From Limanda limanda (Eukaryota; Chordata; Actinopteri; Pleuronectiformes; Pleuronectidae), in contig NC_083651.1 of assembly GCF_963576545.1 (NCBI RefSeq), forward strand, positions 17,855,748-17,919,747: a DNA stretch of 64,000 bases, in the 5' to 3' direction. The notes under the pieces were generated by a model. It was given only the letters and a program-made list of their open reading frames with translations. It was not told the DNA's origin and did no database searches. A program made the translations under genes and the position numbers. Shown in pieces: positions 1 to 9,076 of this stretch (positions within the stretch are counted from its first letter, which is position 1; each line of letters starts with the position of its first letter).

Positions 1-489
1 CTGGAAAAATGTAATAGGCCTATCTAACGCACCTTGCCAAGCCTTGAGCAAACTGAGCACCAAACTCTGCCTCTACTCTTGTGAAGAAAAAAAAAAGCAA
101 AGAGCTAATTTTGAGGAGAGGGGAAAATAAGTAAAAACGAGTCCTCGGGGTACGTCTCCAAACATAAGAAGTTAAAGAAAAAGTTAATGAAAATTAGATA
201 AAAAAATTGAAAACACAGAGATGAACTAACTGAGGAGGAAAAACATTAGACGAAAGCTGGCGATGTTGTAACTCACATCCACAATAACACACTGTTTTTG
301 TAAACCCTGTAGTTGCGGAGATGCTCTTTTCATTTTTATATAGAGACTTTATGCATGAAAACAAGCTGCTCAGTGAACAGTTACATGGTTTAAGAGTTCA
401 TCATTACCCACTTGAACACAGAGCTCTTTCCCCTTTCTATCTCTGAAAGACAAGTTTCTGTCTCTAATTGGCTCCTCCGCTATTTAACA
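1..489. other. Left flank, no gene seen
   Basis: AT-rich sequence with short A-runs and no convincing ORF, RNA gene or repeat boundary. It ends at the target site of the hAT-like element. Confidence 0.6.
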
Positions 490-497
490 GCATCCAC
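490..497. repeat. Left target-site duplication of hAT-like element
   Basis: The 8-mer GCATCCAC directly precedes the terminal CAGGG of the element and occurs again, identical, directly after its right end at 2324-2331. An 8-bp duplication is the length typical of hAT transposition. Confidence 0.85.
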
Positions 498-1243
498 CAG
501 GGCCGGCCCTGGCAATGTTGGCACCCTAGGCGAGATTTCAAATTGGCGCCCCCCAACATACACAAGCAAACTGTCATGCATCCACAATAACTTTTGGACT
601 GTATACAGATGCACACACAGGCAGACACATTTGTAAGCTATAAAACACAATAAAAATATATAACAAAAAATATAAAGAGTCTGAAATCAGCTGTACTGAT
701 AGCATATCACGTCGACAAAAATAAACATTAATGATGTCCACAATCGGGGTGATTCTTACCTCTATGTTGTTCTTTCGTCTCCTCCTCTACTTTGCGGTGC
801 TTTCTGAATTGTGCACCTGATAATTTAATCTTTTTTTGATTCATCTTTGATTCATCTTTGAGGTGAAAACATAACCTCCTGCTAAGGTTATTAAAACACA
901 TTTATCAAGGAAATGTCACCAACATTATTAATAATTAGAAACACAACAGGAAATTAAAAGTAGAATGAAATGTTTCTATAATATCGAAATAGTTGACGGG
1001 TAATTTTCTGTTCTTCGACTTATCAATTAATTTATTAAAAGCAAATTTTCCCCTGCTACTTAGTCTATAGGGTTTTTATATTGTGTTTTATTTACATTAT
1101 ATATTGGTTAATTTTTGTTGTGCACTGGTTGCTTGTTGTACATCAAATTGCCCTTCAAGGATAATAAAGATTTTCTTTTATGGACAGCTTTAGTTAATCA
1201 CAAGCTGCACAAACCAAGCAAGAGCAGCAGAGGAACCCAGCAG

Positions 1244-1256
1244 CCAGCAGGGGGCA
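1244..1256 (+). promoter_or_regulatory. CTCF-like core motif inside the hAT element
   Basis: CCAGCAGGGGGCA fits the vertebrate CTCF core CCASYAGRKGGCR at all 13 positions. It is only a sequence match; occupancy is unknown. Confidence 0.35.
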
Positions 1257-1405
1257 GCCTCAAGACATCACATGGAAACCAGCAGCAGCAGACTGTGATT
1301 CTTGTAAGGCGTCAGAAGACAAGTTTGGAAACTACAATGACACGGACACACACACGATAATTTGTCCATCTTCTTAGGGTGCTAAGTTCGTCACAAGAAT
1401 CAGCA

Positions 1406-1467
1406 GGCGGTTTGGCCTAGTCGGTAGAGTTGTCGTTCTTCAACACGAAGGTTGCGGGTTTGTCCCC
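1406..1467 (+). mobile_element. tRNA-derived SINE head (degraded), nested in hAT element
   Basis: Positions 1413-1424 (TGGCCTAGTCGG) match the Pol III A box TRGCNNAGYNGG exactly. About 33 bp further on, 1457-1467 (GGTTTGTCCCC) matches the B box GGTTCGANNCC except at two positions. The layout is that of a tRNA-like SINE promoter, not a functional tRNA: the acceptor stem is not complementary and the B box is damaged. No clear SINE body follows, because the foldback at 1514 interrupts it. Confidence 0.5.
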
Positions 1468-1513
1468 AATTTTTCTTATCTTCATGCCGGCAATATACTG
1501 AACTCTTAAAATT

Positions 1514-1827
1514 GGCAGGATTTCAATCACCTATTAATTGCAAAATATATTACACTATGTAAATTTAAATTCATTAAATATAAAAAAGGAAAAATTAAAT
1601 TAAATTAAATTAAATGAATAAAAAATAAAAAATAATTTTATTTGCGCAATTCCTGCGCAATAGGCTTCTGCGCAAGATGTGCACGCACAGTTTTTTATTT
1701 TTTTTAAATTTAATTTAATTTAATTTAATTTTTTTATATTTAATTTGAAATGGTTATGGTTCATTTTTGTTTTTAAATTGACATATTATTAGATATTGTG
1801 CAATGAATAGGTGGTTGAAGTCCTGCC
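1514..1827. repeat. Long imperfect inverted repeat (foldback) within the hAT element
   Basis: The segment starting GGCAGGATTTCAATCACC at 1514 is matched in reverse complement by the segment ending at 1827 (GGCAGGACTTCAACCACC when reversed). The arms continue through AT-rich sequence with (AAATT)n repeats. The loop around 1640-1690 has three TGCGCAA motifs. Arms are about 125-140 bp with mismatches and small gaps. It may be a nested MITE, but I see no target-site duplication of its own. Confidence 0.65.
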
Positions 1828-2323
1828 GACACGACAGCCTGCCAAACTTACCCATGAGTTCGGACCCAGCTCCTGTGTCCACTGGTGTCCTGGTTCCACC
1901 CATGGCAGCGTAGTGGCGTGGGGCTGGCTCATCCCTGCGGCCCAGGGAGCGCATTTCTCCGCGCTGGTTCAGGGGTAAATGATGCTGGTCTTCACAGGTG
2001 ACTGACCTAAGCAAGCCTGTAGCCGCCCCCCCACCCCCCACAGGAGATAATGTGCTTGTGTGTGTGTGTGTGGCCGTGGCGCTTCCAGGTTCTTCCCGGC
2101 ATTACGCTGCCGGTGCGAACATGGGCGAGGAAATGAGGCGGACCGCTTTTCGCGGTGCTTCTACCTCTGGTGCGTCCCGGGGTAAGAGGATGATGGTGTG
2201 ACGTTAATATATTGTTTTACATTGCATTAGTCACGTCATGATAATTCAGTCTCTTGTGCCGCCCTCTCTGCATTTTTCACCCTAGGCAACCGCCTATGTC
2301 GCCTGTACCAGGAGCCGCCCCTG

Positions 2324-2331
2324 GCATCCAC
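2324..2331. repeat. Right target-site duplication of hAT-like element
   Basis: GCATCCAC, identical to 490-497, directly follows the terminal ...CCGCCCCTG of the element. Confidence 0.85.
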
Positions 2332-3761
2332 CTTTTGTCTGTTATTGACAACGCCGGCTTCCTACAGGGAGCCCGACTATGCCGCTTAAATGGATTGAGG
2401 GGATTTTCGTCCAATAATCATTTTTTATTTGTCAGCTTCTCCCCGTAGTTCCCCTCTAATTCTGAATCATTGACTGTGGAGAATTGTATTAAGCAGATGA
2501 AACGCACTGGGCCTGACATGAGTGGGTATGATAAAGAGAGAGAGAGAGGAGCTGTGAGCTTGGGCTTGTTGCCAGTGCTTGTGGGCCGCTGCGCTGCAGA
2601 GAGACGTTCAGAGTCAGGGTACGACAGTTTACACACACGCACCTTTAACGCTGTTGAAGTCCAGTATGCTGCAGCCACAGGGAAATGGCAGGTCTCTGTA
2701 GTAAGAGTGTAATGAAGTGCAAAGGGAGCTTCTAAATCTATCACAGTAGTAGAACAAAAGACTTGACCTTCACTTCATTTTTAGAATAATACGTTTTTCT
2801 TCCAGACCAGTAGTGAATTCAAAGTCCTCTTGAATTCACTACTGTCTGGATTATCTGTGGATTTTGGAGCCTATTATAACCTGTTATTCTTCATCTCTAG
2901 CCACAAGGGACTATTCATTTATTTGTAAAGACCTGTTTATTATTTCTCATGTCTTTTGCTTTGACAGCTTTTTTGCCTTGTCATTGTATGAACCATCACT
3001 CAGGATCTTATAGAGAATGTGCATGAACTTTCCCCTTAAACTGAGAGCCAGGGTATATAGCCAGGGGGTAGTCATTTTCAAAAGTTCAGGAACTCTGGGG
3101 TTTGGTCTTGCAGCACTTAAAAACTGAAGCGGCTAACTGACAGTTTACAGTTTTGAGTTTACAGATCTGAACATGACTGACAGACCGACAGGGAGGTCAT
3201 GTTTTCGAGTTTTTGCTTAGGTGTATGCCACCATCTCCAGTAAGAAAACATCCACCACACCAGGAAACAGTGCTGGAAGAAGATAAAGAAGCTTAAACTA
3301 CAAAAACAATAAAGGACCTGCAACAACAAAAGAAATTATAATGTCTGGAGGCGTCGTGAAGTCACAGACTAGTCTAGTCTCAGTGTGAATAGCATAATAC
3401 TGTCTTATTTAAATAAAAAAACAAACCACTACTACTACAACTTTTATTTTGAAAAGAATATCAGTGCAAATAGTTTCAGTATCAATGCTGAGGTTGCACC
3501 ACATGCTCACCCTCCTCCTCCCTATTTTCTACGCCTCAGCAGTCCACCCTCTGCTTTTCACCGTGGGTGGTAAATAACGGGGGCCCACCCACACCCACCC
3601 AGGAAGGCGTCACTGTGTCACACCGACACACACACTTACATACACAGGGACAATTGTACACAAACACATGCCTTAATCACTCCATATCCCTGTGGGCCTG
3701 AATGTGAGAGCTGAGCAGGTCTGAACAGGTGGAAGGTGAAGAGAGCATGCAAGTCATGGCT

Positions 3762-3766
<5 letters not shown>
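2332..3766. other. Upstream flank, no gene seen
   Basis: Unique-looking sequence apart from the hairpin at 2802-2849. The short ORFs here show no family signature. Confidence 0.5.
2802..2849. repeat. Short near-perfect hairpin
   Basis: A 21-nt left arm (2802-2822) and a 20-nt right arm (2830-2849) are reverse complements except for one extra C. They are separated by a 7-nt loop. The arms contain GAATTCAA and TTGAATTC. The stem does not extend past these limits, so it is short for a pre-miRNA. Confidence 0.7.

Positions 3767-3799
<33 letters not shown>
3767..3799. repeat. (CA)n microsatellite
   Basis: A CA run of about 13 units with an AAACACAC interruption at its right end. Confidence 0.9.
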
Positions 3800-4380
3800 G
3801 TGTGTTGTATCCATCACACATGATAATATTTATCCTAGAGGAATATTACAGATACAATGCTCTTTTTTTTTTTATCTTTATTTTAACATTTACCATTTAA
3901 TCATATCCCAATATGAGACAACTTACCTTTGATGACAATGTGGTCTTGGACACCATACAGTTATGTTAATGCTCATATTATTTAAGTAAGTTACAACATG
4001 ATGTACACACATCGTTGAATCATTCCTATTACATATTGCATTATACCTGAAAGTATTTTTGCTATATAGGCTATTATGTATGTATGTGTATATATTGTAT
4101 GATTTAACATGACAACACAGATCTATACATATTCACACATTGGACAATGGAGAAGTGTCCACCAGGTGTCGCCAGAAGCCGTCTCCCCCCCCCCCATGTG
4201 TTTCAACTGGATGAAGTTAAGAGGAGGTGAACGTGTGCTCCTGTCAGGTGCTCGTCACAGGGCGAGACAACACACGGACACACACGGACACACACCTGCT
4301 GGACAAAGATCTGCTGCTTCTGTCTGCACAAACAACTCCGACACAACTGACTCTGGTTCTGGAGGCTGCTTGGAGGGAGC
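3800..4380. other. Upstream flank between CA and poly-G repeats
   Basis: AT-rich to about 4130, then more GC-rich. It contains the CTCF-like motif at 4159 and CACACGGACA tandem copies near 4270-4292. The ORFs on both strands across 4200-4640 are translations of simple repeats. Confidence 0.5.
4159..4171 (+). promoter_or_regulatory. CTCF-like core motif upstream of sh3rf3
   Basis: CCACCAGGTGTCG matches CCASYAGRKGGCR at 12 of 13 positions and is followed by CCAG. It lies about 1 kb upstream of the coding start. Binding is not shown. Confidence 0.35.
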
Positions 4381-4407
4381 GGGGGGGGGGGGGGGGGGGG
4401 GGGGGGG
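4381..4407 (+). repeat. Poly-G tract of 27
   Basis: 27 consecutive G in a promoter-proximal position, a strong candidate for G-quadruplex formation and for length polymorphism or sequencing error. A TG run follows at 4438-4451. Confidence 0.9.
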
Positions 4408-4559
4408 CAATACCTGATCCTAACCTGTGGGCTCTGTGCGTGTGTGTGTGTCCCATCTATCTTTCCTTGGTGCGTGAACGCGCGCCGCAATTGTGAACGG
4501 CGCTCGGATGATGGTGATGATGAGAGCGTGACCTCACCGCTTTCTGCACAGCTGCTGGG

Positions 4560-4614
<55 letters not shown>

Positions 4615-4888
4615 AGAGAGCACAGAGAGAGAGAGAGGTACACAGTACAGAGCGAGAGAGAGGGAGAGAGAGAGATTGAGAGTTACACATTACACAGAGA
4701 GAGGGTGAGAGAGAGAGGGGGTTCACAGCACAGAGAGAGGGAGAGAGAGAGGGGGTTCACAGCACAGAGAGAGGGAGAGAGAGAGGGGGTTCACAGCACA
4801 GAGAGAGGGAGAGAGAGAGGGAGAGAGAGAGAGGGAGGGAGGGAGAGAGAGAGAGAGGGAGGGAGAGAGAGAGAGAGAGAGAGAGGTA
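4560..4888 (+). repeat. (GA)n-rich compound microsatellite
   Basis: About 330 bp of GA/GAG repeats broken by short TACACA and TTCACAGCACA inserts, ending about 270 bp before the first in-frame ATG. This purine-rich strand could form triplex (H-) DNA and can bind GAGA-type factors; both are inference. It creates a long Arg/Glu ORF that is an artefact. Confidence 0.9.
4717..4818 (+). repeat. 34-bp minisatellite, three tandem copies
   Basis: Units start at 4717, 4751 and 4785. Each begins GGGGGTTCACAGCACAG and continues with GA repeats. The three units look identical, pointing to recent tandem duplication or unequal exchange. There are no unique spacers, so this is not CRISPR-like. Confidence 0.85.
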
Positions 4889-5158
4889 CACAGCACAGAG
4901 GGAGCGAGCCTCAGAAACTAGTTGGGGGACCCGGAGAGGACCGAACCAGCGGAGACTCTCTCATCACAACACGGGACCTCGCTGCTCGGCGCCCGGGGGA
5001 CTCCTCCTCCTCCGTCGCGGGGGATCCGTGAGCTGTCTCCCGCCGCGTCGCTCCGCTGCGGCCGCCCGGCATGCTCCGTGCCCCCGGCGGCGGCTCCTTG
5101 CTTCTCCTGCGGTCCCCGAGCCCGTCCCCGCGGCGTCCCCACGGCCCCTGAAGCCCAG
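4889..5158 (+). promoter_or_regulatory. CpG-rich promoter / 5'UTR of sh3rf3
   Basis: The base composition changes sharply here to CpG-dense sequence that runs through exon 1 to about 5600, as in a vertebrate CpG-island promoter. No TATA box is evident. The reading frame of exon 1 stays open back to a TAG at 4919-4921 but holds no ATG before 5159, so this stretch is most likely 5'UTR. The transcription start cannot be placed from sequence. Confidence 0.6.
5071..5151 (+). promoter_or_regulatory. Upstream ORF (26 codons) before sh3rf3 start
   Basis: ATG at 5071 (G at -3) opens a 26-codon frame that ends at TGA 5149-5151. That is 7 nt before the first in-frame sh3rf3 ATG and 28 nt before the stronger one at 5180. 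It is in a different frame from the RING exon. If transcribed it could lower initiation at the main start or favour reinitiation at 5180. The peptide resembles nothing I know. It depends on the transcription start lying upstream of 5071, which is unproven. Confidence 0.4.
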
Positions 5159-5587
5159 ATGCTCGCCCTCTCCGCCGACATGGACGAGTCCTCGTCGCTG
5201 CTGGACCTGCTGGAGTGCTCCGTGTGCCTGGAGCGGCTCGACACCACGGCCAAGGTGCTGCCGTGCCAGCACACCTTCTGCCGCCGCTGCCTGGAGAACA
5301 TCGTCAGCTCGCGGAACGAGCTGCGCTGCCCGGAGTGCCGCATCCTGGTGGACTGCGGGGTGGACGAGCTGCCGGCCAACATCCTGCTGGTCCGCCTGCT
5401 GGACGGCATCAAGCAGCGGCCGCAGCGAGGCAGCCTCACCGGGGGAGGAGGAGGAGGAGTGGGAGCCGGCGGCAGGCAGTCCCTGGCCGGCGGCTCGCTG
5501 CAGGGCTACGCGGCCGGGCTGTGCGCCTCCCCTCCGGGCATCGCGATCCGAGAGCTGCCGGTGGCCACCCGGAGCTCCCCTGTGAAG
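5159..5587 (+). CDS. sh3rf3: sh3rf3 coding exon 1: RING finger of E3 ubiquitin ligase POSH2
   Basis: This exon encodes the N-terminus of SH3RF3/POSH2, a RING-type E3 ubiquitin ligase and multi-SH3 scaffold of Rac/JNK signalling. Numbered from the Met at 5180, the C3HC4 RING ligands are C13, C16, C29, H31, C34, C37, C50 and C53. The C-terminal part of the RING module continues as [18 protein letters not shown] Gly-rich linker follows (GGA codon run near 5446-5457). [19 protein letters not shown] fits SH3RF3 better than SH3RF1 or SH3RF2. Two in-frame starts exist: 5159 (weak context, C at -3) and 5180 (GCCGACATGG, strong context, giving MDESSS as in the family). I give the outer one. The splice donor follows codon AAG at 5585-5587 (AAG|GTTGGT, phase 0) and is a weak match to consensus. 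The mammalian protein has a longer N-terminal extension that I do not see here. Confidence 0.92.
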
Positions 5588-5770
5588 GTTGGTCACTTCC
5601 CCGCTAAACACATCACATGACCCCGCAGGCTCTCTCCGTGGAGCAGCCACACTGTGTCCGAATGTGTCCACGTTGTATGCATCGTTTGTCAACAAAACAA
5701 CTGCAACACAACTTCAGCATTCACTCTCTGTCCTGTCCGTGCTGCTGCTCGCTAGATCTGCATGGGCTCT

Positions 5771-5787
5771 GGGGGGGGGGGGGGGGG
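5771..5787 (+). repeat. Poly-G tract of 17
   Basis: 17 consecutive G, 184 bp after the exon 1 donor. With the 27-G run at 4381, it puts long G-tracts on the sense strand on both sides of exon 1. Confidence 0.9.
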
Positions 5788-7473
5788 AGGTGTGTTGAGG
5801 ACCGATTGTTGTGATGATTGCCCCGCTGTGGGTGTGTGTGCTGGGACCGGGGGAACAGTGTGTTCACCTGCTGACTGCAGCAGAGATGGTTTGATCATGA
5901 GGAGGAGGAGGAGGAGAAAAACAACGACAACTTGGAAGCAGAGTCCAACTTATGAGAGAGGGAAGCGGAAGACAAACATTGCATCACCACAATGCCAGGT
6001 GATGTGTAATGAAACGCAGAGTTGTGAGTTGCTGATGCCACAGATGATGCATCGGCTGTTGTTGTGTTGCTTTTTGCAGAATAATGCACCTGTGATGATG
6101 TGAAGGCATTTTGACATCTTATTTTCTGTGATGCTGCTGAAATGAACTTAGTGAGGGAGGGAGAGAGAGAGAGAGCAGAAGAGAGACATAGACACAGAGT
6201 GAGGAGGGGTGTGTGTGTGTGTGTGTCACCTGTCCTCTTGGAGCCCAGTTGTCCCCCCGGGCTGCAGCAGCGTGAGGTTTCATAACCCCACCAGCTCAGT
6301 AGCTGAGGAGCGTTGTTTACTCGCAGTGCACAGACATCCAGTGCGCTGTTATTTCAAAGCGTGCTATGGGAGATGTGCAGAAGAACGAGGCAGTGAGTCA
6401 GACAGTGTGATATCATCGACTCTGTTATGCAAAGAACATCCTCCTTTTGCCTCCAACTGGAATCTCAAATCTCTCCCCCCCACCCCCCGACCCTCTGGCA
6501 GTTGCATAAATGCGTCGTTTTATTGTATCTCGTCATATCCTTAGTATTTTTGTTTATTTGTTTATTTGTTTATTTAGAAGGATCCCCATTAGCTCTACCC
6601 TAAGACAGAGCTATATAGTGGGGTCCAAATTTAAGACATACATACAGATATTAAACATTTAAAACAAACATTACAATACCAATACCAAACATTAAAAACA
6701 TACGTTAAATTACAAATATCAAAAGTTAAAATACATTAAAATATGATCATACAATTTTATATTACAGATATCAAAATTAACTTATGCAGTTTTACCTTTG
6801 TCATGATATAAAACACTGACATATCCAATTCCATAGAAGCAAAAACTGCAACCCATGTAATAGAATACTACACATTTATGTACAGTACAACACCATCTAG
6901 TGTCACAAGTATGCTGAACCGAAGTGTTTATAATGTGATGCAGGATCTTGAGCTGCAATGAACAACACACAGATTCCTGTGATATTGTTCATCCTTTCAG
7001 AGCATGAATTCCTTTTTTTTTTTATAACCCCTGATGCATCCAGGAGCATAATGCAATCACAGAAATATCCATTTCGTCTGACCAGCGGCAAAGAAATCCC
7101 CAAATATCCAGATTCAAAGTGAAAGACGTGCCAGCAGAACCTCTCTGCTCAGGTGTCAGTTAGAGCATAAAGAAACAATGATTTATGTGATATCAAAAAA
7201 AAAAACCCTCACAGAGGAAACACTAGTCATGACTTCATCCCTCTGACAGAGTTTCCTCTTACACGTTACTCCTTCTAAGGAAAGACAACATTTCCCGGCT
7301 CGTGCTGTAACTTGCTGAGCTGGAGATCCTGTATTTGTCTAAGGCGAGCTCCACTGGTGTGTTTTCTGATTAGTCCAAATCCAATTTGCATTCGGGTGGT
7401 CGTGGGCAGGTATGTTCACGTTTGTATTTTTTTTATCCCTTCCCTCCTTTTGAGTTAAGCGATATCCCCAATA
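5788..7473. other. Intron 1 segment, no gene seen
   Basis: It holds a short GAG run near 5899-5918, a GT run near 6209-6227 and the retroelement-like end at 6543. No ORF shows a protein family. Confidence 0.5.
6543..6640 (-). repeat. Possible retroelement 3' end fragment
   Basis: Three TTTGTTTA-type units are followed by GGATCCCCATTAGCT and, about 40 bp on, GGGGTCC. I recall this pairing from interspersed repeats in fish genomes. The family is not identified and the limits are approximate. Confidence 0.35.
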
Positions 7474-7777
7474 AGATTAAGATACATTTATTTGTCCCAA
7501 ACACATTCACAGACATGCACAAGCACACTCATGCAAGGAGGGAAATTTAACCTCTGCTTTTTACCCATCTGGTGCAGGACACACAGAGCAGTTGGGGGAG
7601 TAAGGTGCCTTGCTAAGGGGCATTAGACAGGGTAGGGAGAATCCTCTTGGATTTTTGGACAGATCAATCCAGATTCGTCTTTTTGTTGTTTCTCCGTGGA
7701 GTCAAACCAGAGACGAACCAGAGACCTTTTCTGCCCATAGTCCAAGTTTCTGCCAATAGTCCACCGCCTCTCCTCTC
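7474..7777 (-). mobile_element. tRNA-derived SINE, copy 1 (internally deleted)
   Basis: The same ~300-bp sequence occurs at 48034-48376. Read on the minus strand, the head begins near 7770 and carries TGGACTATTGGCAG as an A-box-like stretch and a B box close to GGTTCGANNCC, with GTCTCTGGTTCG partly duplicated. The body contains a GCAAGGCACCTTACTCCC-like segment common to fish SINEs. The tail is ...AAATGTATCTTAATCTT. Compared with copy 2 it lacks about 35 bp of the body. The short ORFs on both strands here are artefacts. Confidence 0.75.
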
Positions 7778-8454
7778 CAATAAAGAGGAACGCTGTGATT
7801 ATCGGGCCAAAGAAAGGCCTCGCCATCAGCTCCCACACACCCCCCCCACTGCGTACACAAAGACTGGTCGGGCGTGCGAGCCATTGATTGAGGCACTGGA
7901 GCTCTTTGGCGTGATGGAGTGCGGCGGCGGCAGCGAGCGGTCGCTCATTCATGGCGACGAACAGGAATTCAAACCCTCAGTGACATTTCCACTAGCACTT
8001 AACACCCCACTTCAATTCACTCAATAAACTTTACTGGTCCCTGCAGAGCAGTTTCACGGATGGCACACGAGGACACAAAGCACAAATACAAAAGACACAA
8101 CGATGCAGACTTTTAACAGCAGGAATATGTTAAGGTCACACTGTGCTGGAGACTTTAGAGACGGAAGCTTATCATAAGTTTCTCCAGCCCAAGGTGACAG
8201 ATTTGTCTACATTTTACCCTGGACAACATTAACTAGAATAAATGACATTTCTACGAAGCGAATTAATGACTCGTTTTATATTGTGAAAAATAAGAGAAAT
8301 TAGTAAGACGACAAGAAAGAGTTGCAGTATCACACAGACACACACCTCCACAGCCCATTACCCTCAGACATGCTCTGCAGTCACTCTGCCCAGGTCCCGT
8401 CCAGGCTCCTCTGGGACCAACGGTCAGTGATGTAAGTGAGAATCATCTTACTCC
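7778..8454. other. Intron 1 segment, no gene seen
   Basis: Unique-looking sequence with a (CGG)-rich patch near 7921-7933. Nothing recognisable. Confidence 0.5.
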
Positions 8455-8481
8455 TGTGTGTGTGTGTGTGTGTGTGTGTCT

Positions 8482-8579
<98 letters not shown>
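8455..8579 (+). repeat. (TG)n microsatellite, ~125 bp
   Basis: One of the longest TG tracts in the window, with two TC interruptions near 8479-8487. It produces false Cys-Val and Thr-His ORFs on the two strands. Confidence 0.95.
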
Positions 8580-8580
<1 letters not shown>

Positions 8581-8874
8581 TATGCATTGGGAGACTCAAC
8601 TTACAAACAGCATTAAGATGCATCTCGTATTGTATGTGGATATGATTTTAACCTGATTACATTTACACATGTGTCTCCAAAAGGGCGGACACTTCTTCTG
8701 AAAATCAAGTTGGAACGAATTTAGATTGACAAGTTGGTTTTGAATGTATTTGAATTATCAGTGCAAGGATGTGAAATGGCTTAAGAAAGAACGATGATTA
8801 TGATCTGGATCAGGGAGCGGTATCCAGCAGTTGTTTATTATTCACTCATTTCAACATTCCATGATGTGGTGTTT

Positions 8875-9076
8875 TTTGACATTATTGGTGATTTCTCAGA
8901 GACTAAATCATGGATGTTGGATGAAAAAAAACATCATATTTATATTTATATTCATTTTCATATTTAGCGAACTGATATGAGTGTGTGTAATCTGGTATGA
9001 CTGGATTGAGTTAAAGGGGACTGTTGGGCCTCGGCTGAGGAAAGAGCTATCCGAGTACCATTCTTCTGCTTCTAGT
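8875..9076 (+). repeat. Dispersed repeat family B, copy 1 (3' part)
   Basis: Contains GATTTCTCAGAGACTAAATCATGGAT and, later, GGGGACTGTTGGGCCTCGGC. The same two signatures recur in other parts of intron 1 (28733-29036, 43425-43683). I recall this as an interspersed element frequent in percomorph genomes; its class is unknown to me. Limits are approximate. Confidence 0.55.

Larger units (their letters stand above)
498..2323. mobile_element. Non-autonomous hAT-like DNA transposon (1,826 bp)
   Basis: The element begins CAGGGCCGGCCCTGGC and ends GCCGCCCCTG. The right end reversed reads CAGGGGCGGCTCCTGG, so the termini form short imperfect inverted repeats starting CAGGG, as hAT elements do. Identical 8-bp GCATCCAC copies flank it. 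No hAT transposase (DDE/RNase H-like, BED finger) is readable in any frame, so it must have been moved in trans by a related autonomous copy. The interior is composite: a SINE-like tRNA head near 1406-1467, an AT-rich foldback at 1514-1827, and a GC-rich right third with a short GT run. Seen: ends and duplication. Known: 8-bp duplications and CAGRG ends mark hAT. Inferred: superfamily; the precise family is not known to me. Confidence 0.8.

Noticed and set aside
1413..1467. Functional tRNA gene
   Set aside because: The A box is perfect, but the B box has two changes, the acceptor stem is not paired and the anticodon loop is irregular.
2802..2849. microRNA precursor
   Set aside because: The stem is only 20 bp with a 7-nt loop and does not extend, which is shorter than animal pre-miRNAs.
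4717..4818. Regular 34-bp repeats as a CRISPR array
   Set aside because: Units are directly tandem with no unique spacers, and the DNA is vertebrate.
4444..5031. 195-codon + strand ORF full of Arg-Glu repeats
   Set aside because: It is the translation of the GA microsatellite and the 34-bp minisatellite. It is out of frame with sh3rf3 and has no domain.
4922..5158. Extension of sh3rf3 coding to 4922
   Set aside because: The frame is open, but the codon at 4922 is TTG and no ATG occurs before 5159. A non-ATG start is possible but unsupported.
4964..5695. 243-codon minus-strand ORF opposite exon 1
   Set aside because: Antisense shadow in CpG-rich DNA where stop codons are rare. The opposite strand encodes a clear RING finger.
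7623..8027. Overlapping ORFs on both strands (also 48206-48418)
   Set aside because: They are translations of the SINE; the same peptide strings recur in both SINE copies.
8381..8656. Thr-His and Cys-Val ORFs over TG/CA tracts (also 16700-17300, 48397-48742, 27809-28253)
   Set aside because: Low-complexity translations of dinucleotide repeats without start context or domains.
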